From Lachnospiraceae bacterium (GTDB lineage: Bacteria > Bacillota > Clostridia > Lachnospirales > Lachnospiraceae), in NCBI GenBank assembly GCA_024693225.1, contig JAILLI010000123.1, forward strand, positions 1 through 40,027: DNA of 40,027 bases, given 5' to 3'. This document shows positions 1-8,348 of the stretch, piece by piece. The notes beneath the pieces were generated by a model. That model made no database searches. It had not been told where the DNA came from and saw only the letters and a list, made by a program, of their open reading frames with translations. Position numbers and translations under genes: made by a program. How positions within the stretch are numbered: position 1 is the stretch's first letter; each line of letters begins with the position of its first letter.

Positions 1-73
1 ATTGAGGGCATATAGCCGGACCTCCTATATAATTGAACAGTCTCCTGCACTTCTTACAATTCTTAACATCCAT
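1..73 (-). CDS. yvyF: YvyF-like flagellar-region protein (partial, N-terminus only)
   Basis: Only the first 24 codons are inside the window; the gene runs off the left edge. The readable peptide begins MDVKNCKKCRRLFNYIGG and continues with PAICPQ. The CxxC (CKKC) followed by NYIGGP and a second CP knuckle is typical of the zinc-ribbon start of the flagellar-operon protein family TIGR03826/YvyF. The ATG at 73 is chosen because an AGGAGGA ribosome site lies 7 bases upstream (81-87); the ATG at 78 is out of frame and too close to that site. It lies directly downstream of comF, as yvyF follows comFC in Bacillus subtilis, where flgM comes next. A flgM/flgN/flgK block just outside the window is therefore likely. 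The molecular function of the family is poorly known. Confidence 0.75.
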   Translation of the reverse strand, partial: MDVKNCKKCRRLFNYIGGPAICPQ

Positions 74-102
74 TTCATGATCCTCCTGAAAACTTCGCTC
101 TC

Positions 103-822
103 TTATATCCCCCTCCCGATACAGAGCGTTACAAAATAAACTTTCCGGACGCCCGCGTCTTTAAGGACGGCAGCAAGAGCATCCATCGTAGCCCCTGTCG
201 TATATATATCATCGACTATAAGGACTGTTCTATATTTTACAACATTTCCGGTTGCAATAAAAGCCTTTTTGAGATTCTTTTGACGCTCGGCGGCACTTAG
301 GTTCTTTTGTGCTCCGGTGGCCACTTTCCTTAAGATGAGGCCCTTGTCAACAGGTATTCCCGTCCTTTTTGCCAGCTCATCGGCGATAAGGGCCGCCTGG
401 TTGTAACCCCTTTTTTTCAGCCTGCTCTTATGGACCGGAACGGGGATCATGACATCGGGATCCCAGCTTCTGATCTTGCGCTCCAGCCTTTCATGCATAA
501 GCCTTGCATAACAGGCCGCATACTCCCTTCTGCCCCTGTATTTGAACCTGTATACGGAAGCGGAGGCATATTCATCATATACCAGAAGGCTCCTTCCCTC
601 ATCATAGATGTGGCGCCTGCCTTTACAGTCGGCGCAGTACTCATCCGCCTCGTCAACAGGCTTGCCGCAGGTCATGCAGTAGCTTCTTCCGACAAAGGAC
701 AGTCGCCTTTGGCAGTCGGGACATATATCGGCGGCAAATCTGCTTGTTACGCGGTCACAGACGGGACAGACGGAAGGGTAGATGAGATCATAAAGTGCCC
801 TGATCAATCCTGAAGTGTTCAA
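103..822 (-). CDS. comF: ComF family phosphoribosyltransferase-like protein
   Basis: ComF/GntX-type protein of 239 residues, the usual length. The N-terminus has a cysteine-rich double zinc ribbon (CPVC near 19-22, CPDC near 34-37, CMTC near 49-52, CADC near 63-66). The C-terminal half is a type I phosphoribosyltransferase fold with the PRPP loop VLIVDDIYTTGAT near 200-212. In Bacillus, ComFC supports DNA uptake during competence; in other bacteria relatives are linked to DNA processing or nucleotide salvage, so the exact role here is open. The start is TTG at 822, overlapping the recD2 stop by four bases (TTGA), with an AAAGGAA site upstream; the next ATG would remove the first zinc knuckles. 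It sits between recD2 and the yvyF-like gene, which suggests translation coupled to recD2. Confidence 0.88.
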   Translation of the reverse strand: MNTSGLIRALYDLIYPSVCPVCDRVTSRFAADICPDCQRRLSFVGRSYCMTCGKPVDEADEYCADCKGRRHIYDEGRSLLVYDEYASASVYRFKYRGRREYAACYARLMHERLERKIRSWDPDVMIPVPVHKSRLKKRGYNQAALIADELAKRTGIPVDKGLILRKVATGAQKNLSAAERQKNLKKAFIATGNVVKYRTVLIVDDIYTTGATMDALAAVLKDAGVRKVYFVTLCIGRGI

Positions 823-3029
823 TATACGTTTTCCTTTATCGCTTGGGCAAGACTTGTGTATCGTTTCAGTTCAGCCTCATTTTCCACCATATACTCCACG
901 GTCTCTTCGCTTCCCACAATGGTCACGCATTTTACGGCCCTGGTGATGGCGGTATAGAGAAGGTTGCGGTTAAAGAGCTGTCTGGGGCCCCACAGAAGGG
1001 GTATGACCACAGCGGGATATTCACTTCCCTGGGATTTATGGATGGTAACGGCATAGGCCAGTTCCAGTTCATCGAGCTGTGAGAAGGGGTACCTGACCCT
1101 CCTGTCATCATCATAGACAACTTCCATGACCTCCGAAAAAGTGTCGATCCTGTCGATCTTTCCCAGGTCCCCGTTAAAGACCCCGGTCCCGGTCTGGTAG
1201 CTGATCCCGAATGATCCTCTGATCTCCCACTCCAGCTGGTAATCATTCCTTATCTGCATCACCTTGTCCCCTTCACGAAAGAGGGTGCTGCCGTACTCCT
1301 TCTCCTTCTTTTCCGGGGCCGGCGGATTTAAGTATTTTTGCAGGACGGGATTGAGGTTTTCGACACCCAAAGGTCCCTTTCTTGTGGGAGTAAGGACCTG
1401 TATGTCAAAGGGCCTGGCTCCAACATAGCCCGGAAGCTTCTTTGATACCAGGGTTATGATATTGCTCAATATGATATTGGCATTGTCGCGCCGGAGCATG
1501 AAGAAATCCCTGCTCTTGTTGTCAAGCCTGGGCATAAGCCCCGCATTTATCTTATGAGCGTTTTCTATGATATCACTCTCATCAGACTGCCTGAATATCC
1601 TGTCAAGCCTGGCAACGTCTATACATTCCGATCTTATCAGGTCCCTAAGCACGCTGCCCGGTCCGACCGACGGAAGCTGATTGGTATCACCCACCATGAT
1701 GAGCCTTGTCCCCGGCACAATGGCCGACAGGAGGGACTTAAAGAGGGGCAGGTCCACCATAGACATCTCATCGATAATGACGGCATCCGCCTCCAGGGGA
1801 TTGTCCTCATTGTATTCATATGAAAAAGCATTGCCGTCCATACCTCCGGGCGACAGTCCCAGGAGTCTCTGTATTGTGGAGCTCTCATAGCCCGTAGCTT
1901 CGGTCATCCTTTTTGCCGCCCTGCCGGTAGGGGCAGCAAGGACAAACTCTTCACCCGCAGCGGCAAGGTACTTTATCAGCACGTTTATGATGGTGGTCTT
2001 TCCGGTCCCGGGTCCGCCGGTTATGATAAAAAGCCCGTTCGACAGGGCTCCAACAACGGCTTCCCTCTGTTTCTCCGCCAGGGGTCTTTCAGGATCTTCA
2101 AGGCTTCTTACGGTCTCATATATCTGAGCGGTGTCCTTGTCCCTTACGATATCAAGATCGCGTATCATACGGGCACAGGCCGTCTCCATCCGGTAAAAGG
2201 AGGGAAGATATATCCTTACTTCACTGCCGGCCTGCTTTATGACAAGCCTGCTTTCAATACCCAGTCTCTCACATTCCGAAATGACGGCATCCTCATCTAT
2301 GCCAAGTATCCGGGACGCATATGCCACAGCCTCATCCTTGGGCAGATATACATGACCCTCCGATACCGCAAGGGACATGGCGTAGAGTATACCGCTCCTT
2401 ATCCTGTAGGGTGATGAGGCATCCACTCCCGATGAGATGGCTATATCATCCGCCGTTTTAAAGCCCACGCCTTCTATATCTTCAGCCAGCCGGTATGGAT
2501 TCTCCTCCATGATCCTGTATGTTTCAAGGCCGTATTTTTCGTATATCTTATTGGCCAGGTTTACGGATATGCCGAACTTCTGAAGGAAGACCATGATCCG
2601 GCGCAGGTCCTGCTTCTCGCCAAACCGGGCCCCTATATCCCGGGCCTTGTTAAGGGATATCCCCTTTATGGTCGCAAGAAGCTCGCACTCTTCCTCCATG
2701 ATCCTGAAGGTATCCTCGCCGAAGGCCTCTATGATCTTTTTGGCTGTTGCAGGTCCTATGCCCTTTACGGCTCCGGATGCCAGATACCGGTAAACAGACA
2801 GCTCATCCTGACCTGTCTCCTGCTCATATCCCTTAAAGGAAAACTGCCTGCCGTAGACGCTGTGGGTGACGTATTCACCTGTCAGCCTGACCCTCTCGCC
2901 TTCGGAAAGGCCAACTAAAGCACCGACACAGGTGATGCATTCTGTGTCGGTGTCAAGTTCAAAAACGGTATATCCGTTGTCCCTGTTGGAAAAAATGATA
3001 TGTTTGATATAACCGGAAAGTTCTTCCAT
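819..3029 (-). CDS. recD2: RecD2-type ATP-dependent DNA helicase
   Basis: SF1B 5'-3' DNA helicase of the RecD2/YrrC type, 736 residues, acting in DNA repair and replication-fork maintenance without RecBC. The N-terminal part (about 1-75) is an OB-like region, followed by helix-hairpin-helix repeats (about 85-200; GIGPATAKKI at 90-99 and GVGFKTADDI at 187-196). The ATPase core begins near 315 with Walker A GGPGTGKTT at 338-346 and Walker B IIDEMSMVD near 415. The C-terminal UvrD-like part ends with VTIHKSQGSEYPAVVIPL and LLYTAITRA, the usual helicase motifs V and VI. ATG start at 3029. It lies 4 bases after the rod-binding protein gene and overlaps comF, so it appears to be carried in the flagellar/mreB transcript. 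The long N-terminal HhH extension separates it from RecD1. Confidence 0.95.
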   Translation of the reverse strand: MEELSGYIKHIIFSNRDNGYTVFELDTDTECITCVGALVGLSEGERVRLTGEYVTHSVYGRQFSFKGYEQETGQDELSVYRYLASGAVKGIGPATAKKIIEAFGEDTFRIMEEECELLATIKGISLNKARDIGARFGEKQDLRRIMVFLQKFGISVNLANKIYEKYGLETYRIMEENPYRLAEDIEGVGFKTADDIAISSGVDASSPYRIRSGILYAMSLAVSEGHVYLPKDEAVAYASRILGIDEDAVISECERLGIESRLVIKQAGSEVRIYLPSFYRMETACARMIRDLDIVRDKDTAQIYETVRSLEDPERPLAEKQREAVVGALSNGLFIITGGPGTGKTTIINVLIKYLAAAGEEFVLAAPTGRAAKRMTEATGYESSTIQRLLGLSPGGMDGNAFSYEYNEDNPLEADAVIIDEMSMVDLPLFKSLLSAIVPGTRLIMVGDTNQLPSVGPGSVLRDLIRSECIDVARLDRIFRQSDESDIIENAHKINAGLMPRLDNKSRDFFMLRRDNANIILSNIITLVSKKLPGYVGARPFDIQVLTPTRKGPLGVENLNPVLQKYLNPPAPEKKEKEYGSTLFREGDKVMQIRNDYQLEWEIRGSFGISYQTGTGVFNGDLGKIDRIDTFSEVMEVVYDDDRRVRYPFSQLDELELAYAVTIHKSQGSEYPAVVIPLLWGPRQLFNRNLLYTAITRAVKCVTIVGSEETVEYMVENEAELKRYTSLAQAIKENVY

Positions 3030-3033
3030 CAGA

Positions 3034-3375
3034 TCACGCAGAATAGTTCCTCTTCATCTGCTCATAGAGCTGCTGGGCCAGGGTGTTGGACCCGTTCCCT
3101 CCCTGTTCCACTATATCTTTACTGTATTCGGCTATAAGGTTCTCCTTATAGTAATCGATCAGCGTATGGTTCACGTCTGACGTGTCGGAAGGGACCATGG
3201 CCTTCTCCATGTTCTTGAAGACCTGCTCATAGAAATAGGCCTCAAACTGTTTGCACGCATCGAGAAGCTCTTCATCGTTCTTTTTACCGTCCGATGACTT
3301 GATCTTTCTTTCAAGATCGTCGGTCCTGGGTGCACTTGTCGTCAGATAATCACTGTATAAGCTGCCTATATCCAT
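3034..3375 (-). CDS. flgJ: FlgJ-like flagellar rod-binding protein
   Basis: Protein of 113 residues matching the rod-binding domain at the N-terminus of FlgJ (Pfam Rod-binding). The diagnostic block is the middle stretch with KQFEAYFYEQVFKNMEKAMV near residues 42-61, then a HTLIDYYKENLIAEYSKDI segment and a Gly-rich GGNGSNTLAQQLYEQ tail. In enterobacteria FlgJ adds a muramidase domain; here that domain is absent, as in many Gram-positives, so the protein probably caps or chaperones rod assembly and any wall lysis needs another enzyme. ATG at 3375 with an AGAGGT site. It starts 5 bases after flgG ends and is followed by recD2. The symbol flgJ applies only to the N-terminal-domain homology. Confidence 0.85.
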   Translation of the reverse strand: MDIGSLYSDYLTTSAPRTDDLERKIKSSDGKKNDEELLDACKQFEAYFYEQVFKNMEKAMVPSDTSDVNHTLIDYYKENLIAEYSKDIVEQGGNGSNTLAQQLYEQMKRNYSA

Positions 3376-3380
3376 CCATC

Positions 3381-4199
3381 TTACCTCTTAAGATCGTTAG
3401 CCACCTGGAGCATTGAATCGGATGTGGTTATGACCTTGGAATTGAGCTCGTAAGCACGCTGTGCAACGATAAGGTTAACCATCTCATCCGCAACCTGGAC
3501 ATTTGACCCTTCCAGATAACCCTGTCTGATCTGGGACTTGGTAAGGGCTGCGTTCGTTGCCTCGTTAAGTGCAGGTCCCGAAGCTTCTGTGGGTACGTAC
3601 ATGGTGCCGCCGATCTTGTGCAGACCGCTGGCGTTCTGGAACTGGAAGAGTCCTATCTGCATACCGGCTATGGGCTGCATGTTATTGTCGGCATCCGGAT
3701 ACATGAGCTGACCCGTGTCATCGACCTGAACCTTGCTCGATATGTAATCCGCCGGTATGGTTATGGGCTGTCCCTGTGTGTTCATTACCGGAAAGCCTTC
3801 TGAGGAAGTGAGCACCATCTGGTTGCCCGCCCCTATGGCAAAATGGAAGTCACCGTTACGGGTATAAACGGTATTGCCGTTATTCTGCAGGGCAAAGAAG
3901 CCGTCCCCGCCTATGGCAAAGCTTGTGGCACTCTCTGAAGCCTGAAAAGCTCCCTGGGTAAATTCCGATGTGATGGATGCATTCCTAACACCCAGTCCCA
4001 CCTGGGCACCTACGGGCTTCTGTATACCGTTAGCCGTTGTGGTCCTTGTCTGTATCTCCTGATAGAGAAGAGACTTGAATTCATTCTGCTCGGTCTTGTA
4101 ACCGACGGTATTGACGTTTGCCAGGTTATTGGCAATGGTATCAACGTTGGTCTGCTGGGCGATCATTCCCGATGCGCCGCTCCATAATGCTCTTACCAT
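3381..4199 (-). CDS. flgG: Flagellar basal-body rod protein, FlgG/FlhP type
   Basis: Structural rod protein of the flagellar basal body, 272 residues, exported through the flagellar type III system without a cleaved signal. The N-terminus MVRALWSGASGMIAQQ followed by NNLANVNTVGYK (near 27-38) is the rod-protein signature, and the C-terminus has the matching helix GYLEGSNVQVADEMVNLIVAQRAYE and ends with DSMLQVANDL. The middle has the FlgG-like motif AIGGDGFFAL. Residues around 90-205 form the variable domain. The gene order mbl, rod gene, rod gene matches Bacillus mbl-flhO-flhP, so this gene would be flhP; by sequence class it is FlgG-like. It follows the other rod gene by 27 bases, with a GGAGG-like site in TAAGGAGGTAATC before the ATG. 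Confidence 0.9.
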   Translation of the reverse strand: MVRALWSGASGMIAQQTNVDTIANNLANVNTVGYKTEQNEFKSLLYQEIQTRTTTANGIQKPVGAQVGLGVRNASITSEFTQGAFQASESATSFAIGGDGFFALQNNGNTVYTRNGDFHFAIGAGNQMVLTSSEGFPVMNTQGQPITIPADYISSKVQVDDTGQLMYPDADNNMQPIAGMQIGLFQFQNASGLHKIGGTMYVPTEASGPALNEATNAALTKSQIRQGYLEGSNVQVADEMVNLIVAQRAYELNSKVITTSDSMLQVANDLKR

Positions 4200-4226
4200 G
4201 ATTACCTCCTTACCTTACGCTCCCGA

Positions 4227-5006
4227 TCATGACAGCCTGCCAAGGTTGTTGACAGCTATATCAAGAGTCTCGTTATGGGCCTGTATCATCTTCTGATTTG
4301 TATCATATGCTCTCTGGAAATTGATGAGATTGACCATCTCTTTGACCGTCTGCACATTGGATGCCTCAAGCATGCCGTTATATACCAGTGCTTCCGATTC
4401 TATGGGTGTCGCCCCTTCAACGGTCTCGAAATAGGTCTCTCCGTATTTCTTCAGATAGTTGTAATCTTCGAAATCCTGAACCTGGATGGTGGCCACCGCA
4501 TTGCCGTTCTGGTATATGGTCCCGTCAACACCCATGCTGGGCTGTACCAGCGGATCGAGGATTATATGCTCATTGTTCACATCAAGAACATGATCCCCGT
4601 TTTTGTTGACAAGCTCCCCGTCCTTATTGACTATGAAGTCGCCGGCCCTGGTATATTTGGTGGATGTCTCCCCGGTCTCCTTGCTCTTGAACTCTACCGC
4701 AAAGAAGCCTTTTCCGGATAAGGCAAGATCATAATCATTGTTGGTCGTCACAAAAGATCCTTCGGAATAATCCGTATAGGTCTCTCCGATCTTGACCCCA
4801 AGGTTCATGGCTCCCAGCCTCCTTGCGATACCCGGTTCGGAAGTATCCTTAAGCTTATATGCAAGAACATCATAGAAGGCTTCTGATGTGGCCCCTTCAG
4901 CCTTAAAGCCCGTTGTCGATGAATTGGCCAGATTGTTTGCGAGCACATCGACCCTGCGCTGCTCATTGATCATCCCTGTTGCCGATGTATACAGTCCCTT
5001 AACCAT
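4227..5006 (-). CDS. flgF: Flagellar basal-body rod protein, FlgF/FlhO type
   Basis: Second rod protein, 259 residues. The N-terminal helix MVKGLYTSATGMINEQ and NNLANSSTTGFKAEGATSE mark the flagellar rod family, with the ALSGKGFFAV motif near 85 and the C-terminal helix NGMLEASNVQTVKEMVNLI followed by FQRAYDTNQK. Residues about 80-200 are the FlgF-like variable domain. Both FlgF and FlgG families share these ends; position directly after mbl/mreB equals flhO of Bacillus subtilis. ATG at 5006 has a GGGAGAG site. It lies 25 bases after mreB, so both are probably on one mRNA. FlgF versus FlgG naming is less certain than the rod-protein call. Confidence 0.88.
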   Translation of the reverse strand: MVKGLYTSATGMINEQRRVDVLANNLANSSTTGFKAEGATSEAFYDVLAYKLKDTSEPGIARRLGAMNLGVKIGETYTDYSEGSFVTTNNDYDLALSGKGFFAVEFKSKETGETSTKYTRAGDFIVNKDGELVNKNGDHVLDVNNEHIILDPLVQPSMGVDGTIYQNGNAVATIQVQDFEDYNYLKKYGETYFETVEGATPIESEALVYNGMLEASNVQTVKEMVNLINFQRAYDTNQKMIQAHNETLDIAVNNLGRLS

Positions 5007-5031
5007 TTACTCTCCCATCTTCAATATGAAA

Positions 5032-6030
5032 CTACTCTATCGATTCAGTATATCCCGCAAGGAACTCCACATATTTGCCGGTCCCTATGGCCACCGCCGT
5101 CATCGGATCTTCCGCGGTCATGGTATTGATACCGGTCTTGTATGCTATAAGGTCCTCCAGTCCCCGAAGAAGGCTTCCCCCGCCCGTAAGGACTATACCC
5201 CTTGCCGCTATATCGGCCGCAAGTTCGGGAGGTGTCCTCTCAAGAACCGAATGGATGGCTTCTATCACCTGTCCCGTAGTATCACGCAGAGCCTCCTCGG
5301 TCTCTTCCGATGAGACCTTGACGGTCCTGGGAAGACCCGTTACAAGGTTTCGTCCCGTAACCTCCAGATACTCTATCTCCTGGCGTTTGAAAGCCGTTCC
5401 TATCTTGATCTTGATATCCTCGGCGGTATTGTCACCGATCAGAAGGTTATGCTTCTTTCTCATATACCTTACGATCGCCTCGTTGAAATCATCTCCCGCT
5501 ACCTTGATGGATGTTGATACCACAGCACCCCCGAGAGAGATGACCGCTATATCGGTCGTACCGCCACCTATGTCGACTATCATGTTGCCGCAGGGCTTTC
5601 CGATATCTATTCCCGCTCCTATGGCGGCTGCTATCGGCTCTTCTATTATCTCAACATATCTGGCTCCCGCCTGGTATGTTGCGTCCTCGACCGCCTTCTT
5701 CTCAACCTCGGTGACACCCGAAGGTACACAGACGCTGATCCTGGGCTTACGGAAGTTTTTCCTTCCCACAGCCTTCTGGATGAAGTATTTGAGCATCTTC
5801 TCGGTGGTCGTATAATCCGATATAACGCCCTGTCTGAGAGGTCTTATGGCTACTATGTTGCCGGGTGTACGGCCCAGCATCATCCTTGCTTCCTCTCCTA
5901 TGGCTCTTATGGTGTTGGTGTCCGTGTCAAGAGCTATAACGGAAGGTTCTTTGAGCACCACTCCCCTTCCTCTTACATACACGAGCACACTTGCTGTTCC
6001 AAGGTCTATCCCTATATCCGAATAAAGCAT
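5032..6030 (-). CDS. mbl: MreB/Mbl rod-shape actin homologue
   Basis: Bacterial actin of 332 residues that forms membrane-associated filaments guiding the elongation machinery of the cell wall. Phosphate loop 1 is IGIDLGTASVLVYV near 7-20, phosphate loop 2 is MIVDIGGGTTDIAVISLGG near 150-168, and the adenosine motif is IVLTGGGSLLRGLEDLI near 284-300. RKFRKPRISVCVPSGVTEVE-type sequence near 100-112 is also standard. MreB, Mbl and MreBH cannot be separated by eye, but the following flhO/flhP pair is the mbl context of Bacillus. There are no mreC or mreD genes beside it, which also favours Mbl over MreB. ATG at 6030 with AAAGGGGAT as ribosome site. A sigma-A promoter lies 70-100 bases upstream. 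Confidence 0.9.
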   Translation of the reverse strand: MLYSDIGIDLGTASVLVYVRGRGVVLKEPSVIALDTDTNTIRAIGEEARMMLGRTPGNIVAIRPLRQGVISDYTTTEKMLKYFIQKAVGRKNFRKPRISVCVPSGVTEVEKKAVEDATYQAGARYVEIIEEPIAAAIGAGIDIGKPCGNMIVDIGGGTTDIAVISLGGAVVSTSIKVAGDDFNEAIVRYMRKKHNLLIGDNTAEDIKIKIGTAFKRQEIEYLEVTGRNLVTGLPRTVKVSSEETEEALRDTTGQVIEAIHSVLERTPPELAADIAARGIVLTGGGSLLRGLEDLIAYKTGINTMTAEDPMTAVAIGTGKYVEFLAGYTESIE

Positions 6031-6099
6031 ATCTATCCCCTTTCAACGCTTTTTAAAATGCATACTATCGCTATAATAACGTCAGCATATTCAGAGAAT

Positions 6100-6128
6100 A
6101 GTATAACTCAAAGCCGGCATGTTTTCAA
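6100..6128 (-). promoter_or_regulatory. Sigma-A promoter for the mbl-flagellar rod-recD2-comF transcript
   Basis: On the minus strand TTGAAA (6128-6123) and TATACT (6105-6100) are separated by exactly 17 bases, a near-consensus sigma-A promoter. It lies about 70 bases upstream of the mbl start and just after the terminator at 6155-6199. No operator-like repeat was seen in the short leader. Confidence 0.7.
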
Positions 6129-6154
6129 TTACAAAAAGTTGGTTGTAAGGACAC

Positions 6155-6199
6155 AAAAAAACAGCCTAAAACGAGACCGGATCCATCCGTTTTACACTG
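6155..6199 (-). terminator. Intrinsic terminator ending the uvrB-polysaccharide operon
   Basis: Minus-strand stem CAGTGTAAAACG (6199-6188) pairs with CGTTTTAGGCTG (6173-6162) with one wobble and one mismatch, enclosing a 14-base loop, followed by seven T (6161-6155). It lies about 120 bases after the last glycosyltransferase stop and before the mbl promoter. The stem is A/U-rich at its closing end, so efficiency could be moderate. Confidence 0.6.
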
Positions 6200-6213
6200 C
6201 TTCCCTGCATGCT

Positions 6214-6274
6214 CGATATTTATATCGGAAGGGGATGCACAAAACTTAACACCCGTTCAAAAAAAAGCATCCCC
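6214..6274. repeat. Small inverted repeats in the 3' region of the glycosyltransferase operon
   Basis: Two palindromic elements lie here. CGATATTTATATCG (6214-6227) has 6-base arms and a 2-base centre. GGGGATGC (6231-6238) and GCATCCCC (6267-6274) form 8-base arms around 28 bases that contain an eight-A run. Their role is unknown. The run of T on the minus strand lies in the loop, so this is not a classical terminator. Confidence 0.4.
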
Positions 6275-6317
6275 GCCCTCTTCTGCAATTTTGTGAAAGA
6301 GTTACAAAAACCGCCCC

Positions 6318-7451
6318 TTAAGATCCGAATATGGCCCGGTACCCCGTATTTGCCACAGACTTTTCGTTTAAAGACGTGATATATACTACACACTTATCCC
6401 GCATGAGCTTGTGTTCTTCTTCGGACATGGCCGCAAGGGTATCGACCGACCTTGCGAATGCCGATATATCGGAAAGCCGGCAGACATAACCGCAGCCCTC
6501 TTTTTCAAGATCAAGCCAGGGGGTGGTATCGCTTATCACCGGAACACAGCCCGAAGCCAGGCTCTCGGCTATGACATGACCGTAGTTTTCTCCCAGGGTC
6601 GGGAACAAAAAGGCATCATAGTTTGCAAAGATCTCCGGCACCTTTTCGCTTTCGGCTTCTCCTTTGTATTCCCAGTCAAAGTGAGGGTGCGATCTTTCAA
6701 GCTGATCGAGTCTTGACCTGCAATCGTCAAGGTAAGCAGCATCCTCTGGCGTCCCGTAAACGTCCAGCTTTATATCCGTATCCTTACCCGTAAGTGAGAG
6801 GATATCGTAAAGTGCCATCAGGTTTTTCTTGGGGGATATGCGTGAAACAAAGACCAGGCGGAGCTTTCCGGCCTCTTTTATCCCCTTATGGGATACAAGG
6901 CCCCTTCTGGGAAGATCGGTCGCGATGATACAGTCCGCTCCACCTCCGATAACGGCGGTAAGCTCTTCCTTTTCGCGCCCGGATGTTACAGACCATACCA
7001 CCTTGCGAAATGCACCCGTAAGCTTCATGTACATTATAAAGAGGCGCTTCTTTAATCCTTTGATCCGAAAGGCCTCCGGAGAAAAGGATCCCATGGGGGC
7101 CACATACAAAGGGCTCTTTATCCTCCCGGCCTTTGCAAGACGCATGGCAAGCCTTGCATAGTCGTCATAGAGGCCCGCAACATATACAACATGGGCATCT
7201 GCGGAAAGCTTTACGACTATATCGGGCGTGTAGTCTTTTATATACCACACCTTTGCCTTGCCCACCCTGTTGTATTCATTGTATTTAATTCCCGGATAAG
7301 GCTCTGTATCCCCGTGATCCCTGTCATGGCACAGGATACGTATATCATATTCATCCCCCAGCCATTCGGTCAGGTTCAGTATCGAACGTACCGGTCCGCC
7401 GTCACGAAAACCGGGCAGATATCTTCCTGCGATTATAAGTATGGTGCGCAT
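6318..7451 (-). CDS. Glycosyltransferase, GT4 (GT-B) family
   Basis: Retaining GT-B glycosyltransferase, 377 residues from the start chosen. The N-terminal domain opens with RTILIIAGRYLPGFRDGGPV, the donor domain has KLRLVFVSRISPKKNLMALY, and the C-terminal EX7E region reads GENYGHVIAESLASGCVPVI. That pattern is normal for GT4 enzymes of polysaccharide synthesis, using a nucleotide sugar. No membrane segment. A longer reading starts at ATG 7475, but ACGGAGAAG sits just upstream of the paired ATGs at 7454/7451, which I prefer. It is the last gene of the uvrB-to-glycosyltransferase block, 8 or more bases after the GT2 gene. Donor and acceptor cannot be read from sequence. Confidence 0.85.
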   Translation of the reverse strand: MRTILIIAGRYLPGFRDGGPVRSILNLTEWLGDEYDIRILCHDRDHGDTEPYPGIKYNEYNRVGKAKVWYIKDYTPDIVVKLSADAHVVYVAGLYDDYARLAMRLAKAGRIKSPLYVAPMGSFSPEAFRIKGLKKRLFIMYMKLTGAFRKVVWSVTSGREKEELTAVIGGGADCIIATDLPRRGLVSHKGIKEAGKLRLVFVSRISPKKNLMALYDILSLTGKDTDIKLDVYGTPEDAAYLDDCRSRLDQLERSHPHFDWEYKGEAESEKVPEIFANYDAFLFPTLGENYGHVIAESLASGCVPVISDTTPWLDLEKEGCGYVCRLSDISAFARSVDTLAAMSEEEHKLMRDKCVVYITSLNEKSVANTGYRAIFGS

Positions 7452-7483
7452 CATCTTCTCCGTGTTGCGGCTCATCGTCGCCG

Positions 7484-8347
7484 TCAGAGGGAACCGTCCT
7501 TTTTTTCCTGTTCATATATCTTTGCGTCCACTAAAAATCTGTACCAGTAGGCCTGCATGAAACAGAATATCTTTCCCTCCCTGCCGTCAAGGAAACCCAG
7601 TCTTACGTAGTAGCGGTAAAAATAGTATGCCCATGCCCTGAAACCCGCCGGAAACCTGTAGTAGACCTTCCAGCGCAGAAAGCGCCTGAACTTTGCCTTG
7701 GCGTCAAGATCGTGCTCTGACGTAAGACCCGTTGCGGCATCATCTGAAAGAGAGTTGAAATAGTCCTGCATCTCCCTTGTCGAGTAGTTGTTGTGCTTTT
7801 CTATCCAGGCCGACAGTCCCTTGTAATCATGATGAAGACTGTCATGCTCAACCTCAACTGTCCTTCCCTCAAAGATGATGCAGTGCTCATCCATGTACCG
7901 GTCTTCTATGGTCCCCTTTCCGTATTTGAAAAGAAGGAGTTTGCGGAAGGGATACACACCCCCGTGATGTATGGGGCGGCCCATGAAGTTTACTTCAAAC
8001 CTTACCACGATGCCGTTGACATCCGTATCCTCATTTGCGTCGCAAAGTTCCTCTATCTCCCTTGCGCTCTCCTTGGTAAGCTCCTCATCGGCATCTATAC
8101 GGAATACCCATTTTGTCTGAATGCCGGCATGTTCCATCCCGTAGAGGAACTGCTTCGCATACAGAAAGGGCTTCAGCTCGTTCACAAGTACCTCGGCCCC
8201 GAGAGCCTTTGCGACTTCCGCCGTCCTGTCGCAACTTCCCGAATCAACGACTACGATCCGCCTGACTATAGGCCTGATGGAGGTGATACATTTTTCGATA
8301 TTTACTTCCTCGTTCTTCGTAAGTATTATCGCGGTAATATCTGCCAT
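7484..8347 (-). CDS. Glycosyltransferase, GT2 family (WaaE/KdtX-like)
   Basis: Inverting GT-A enzyme of 287 residues. The N-terminus DITAIILTKNEEVNIEKC and VVVDSGSCDRTAEVAKALGA are the nucleotide-sugar site of the WaaE-like GT2 subgroup; the metal motif appears in WVFRIDADEEL near 87-97. The C-terminal third is aromatic and basic (FRRFLRWKVYYRFPAGFRAW and later FMQAYWYRFL), typical of this subgroup and able to contact the membrane. ATG at 8347 with a GGGGAAA site; it is separated from the preceding gene by one base. It presumably adds one sugar to a lipid-linked repeat unit in this cluster; specificity is not predictable. Confidence 0.87.
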   Translation of the reverse strand: MADITAIILTKNEEVNIEKCITSIRPIVRRIVVVDSGSCDRTAEVAKALGAEVLVNELKPFLYAKQFLYGMEHAGIQTKWVFRIDADEELTKESAREIEELCDANEDTDVNGIVVRFEVNFMGRPIHHGGVYPFRKLLLFKYGKGTIEDRYMDEHCIIFEGRTVEVEHDSLHHDYKGLSAWIEKHNNYSTREMQDYFNSLSDDAATGLTSEHDLDAKAKFRRFLRWKVYYRFPAGFRAWAYYFYRYYVRLGFLDGREGKIFCFMQAYWYRFLVDAKIYEQEKKDGSL

Positions 8348-8348
8348 A

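Noticed and set aside
5075-5815. Plus-strand frame of 246 codons opposite mbl
   Set aside because: Shadow of the mbl reading frame, Ser/Pro/Ala-rich, without motif or ribosome site.
6058-6249. 63-codon plus-strand frame in the gap before mbl
   Set aside because: It has no ribosome site, no recognisable domain, and overlaps the minus-strand terminator and the mbl promoter.
6231-6274. Terminator formed by GGGGATGC/GCATCCCC
   Set aside because: The T-run is inside the loop, not after the stem; the hairpin at 6155-6199 is the better terminator.
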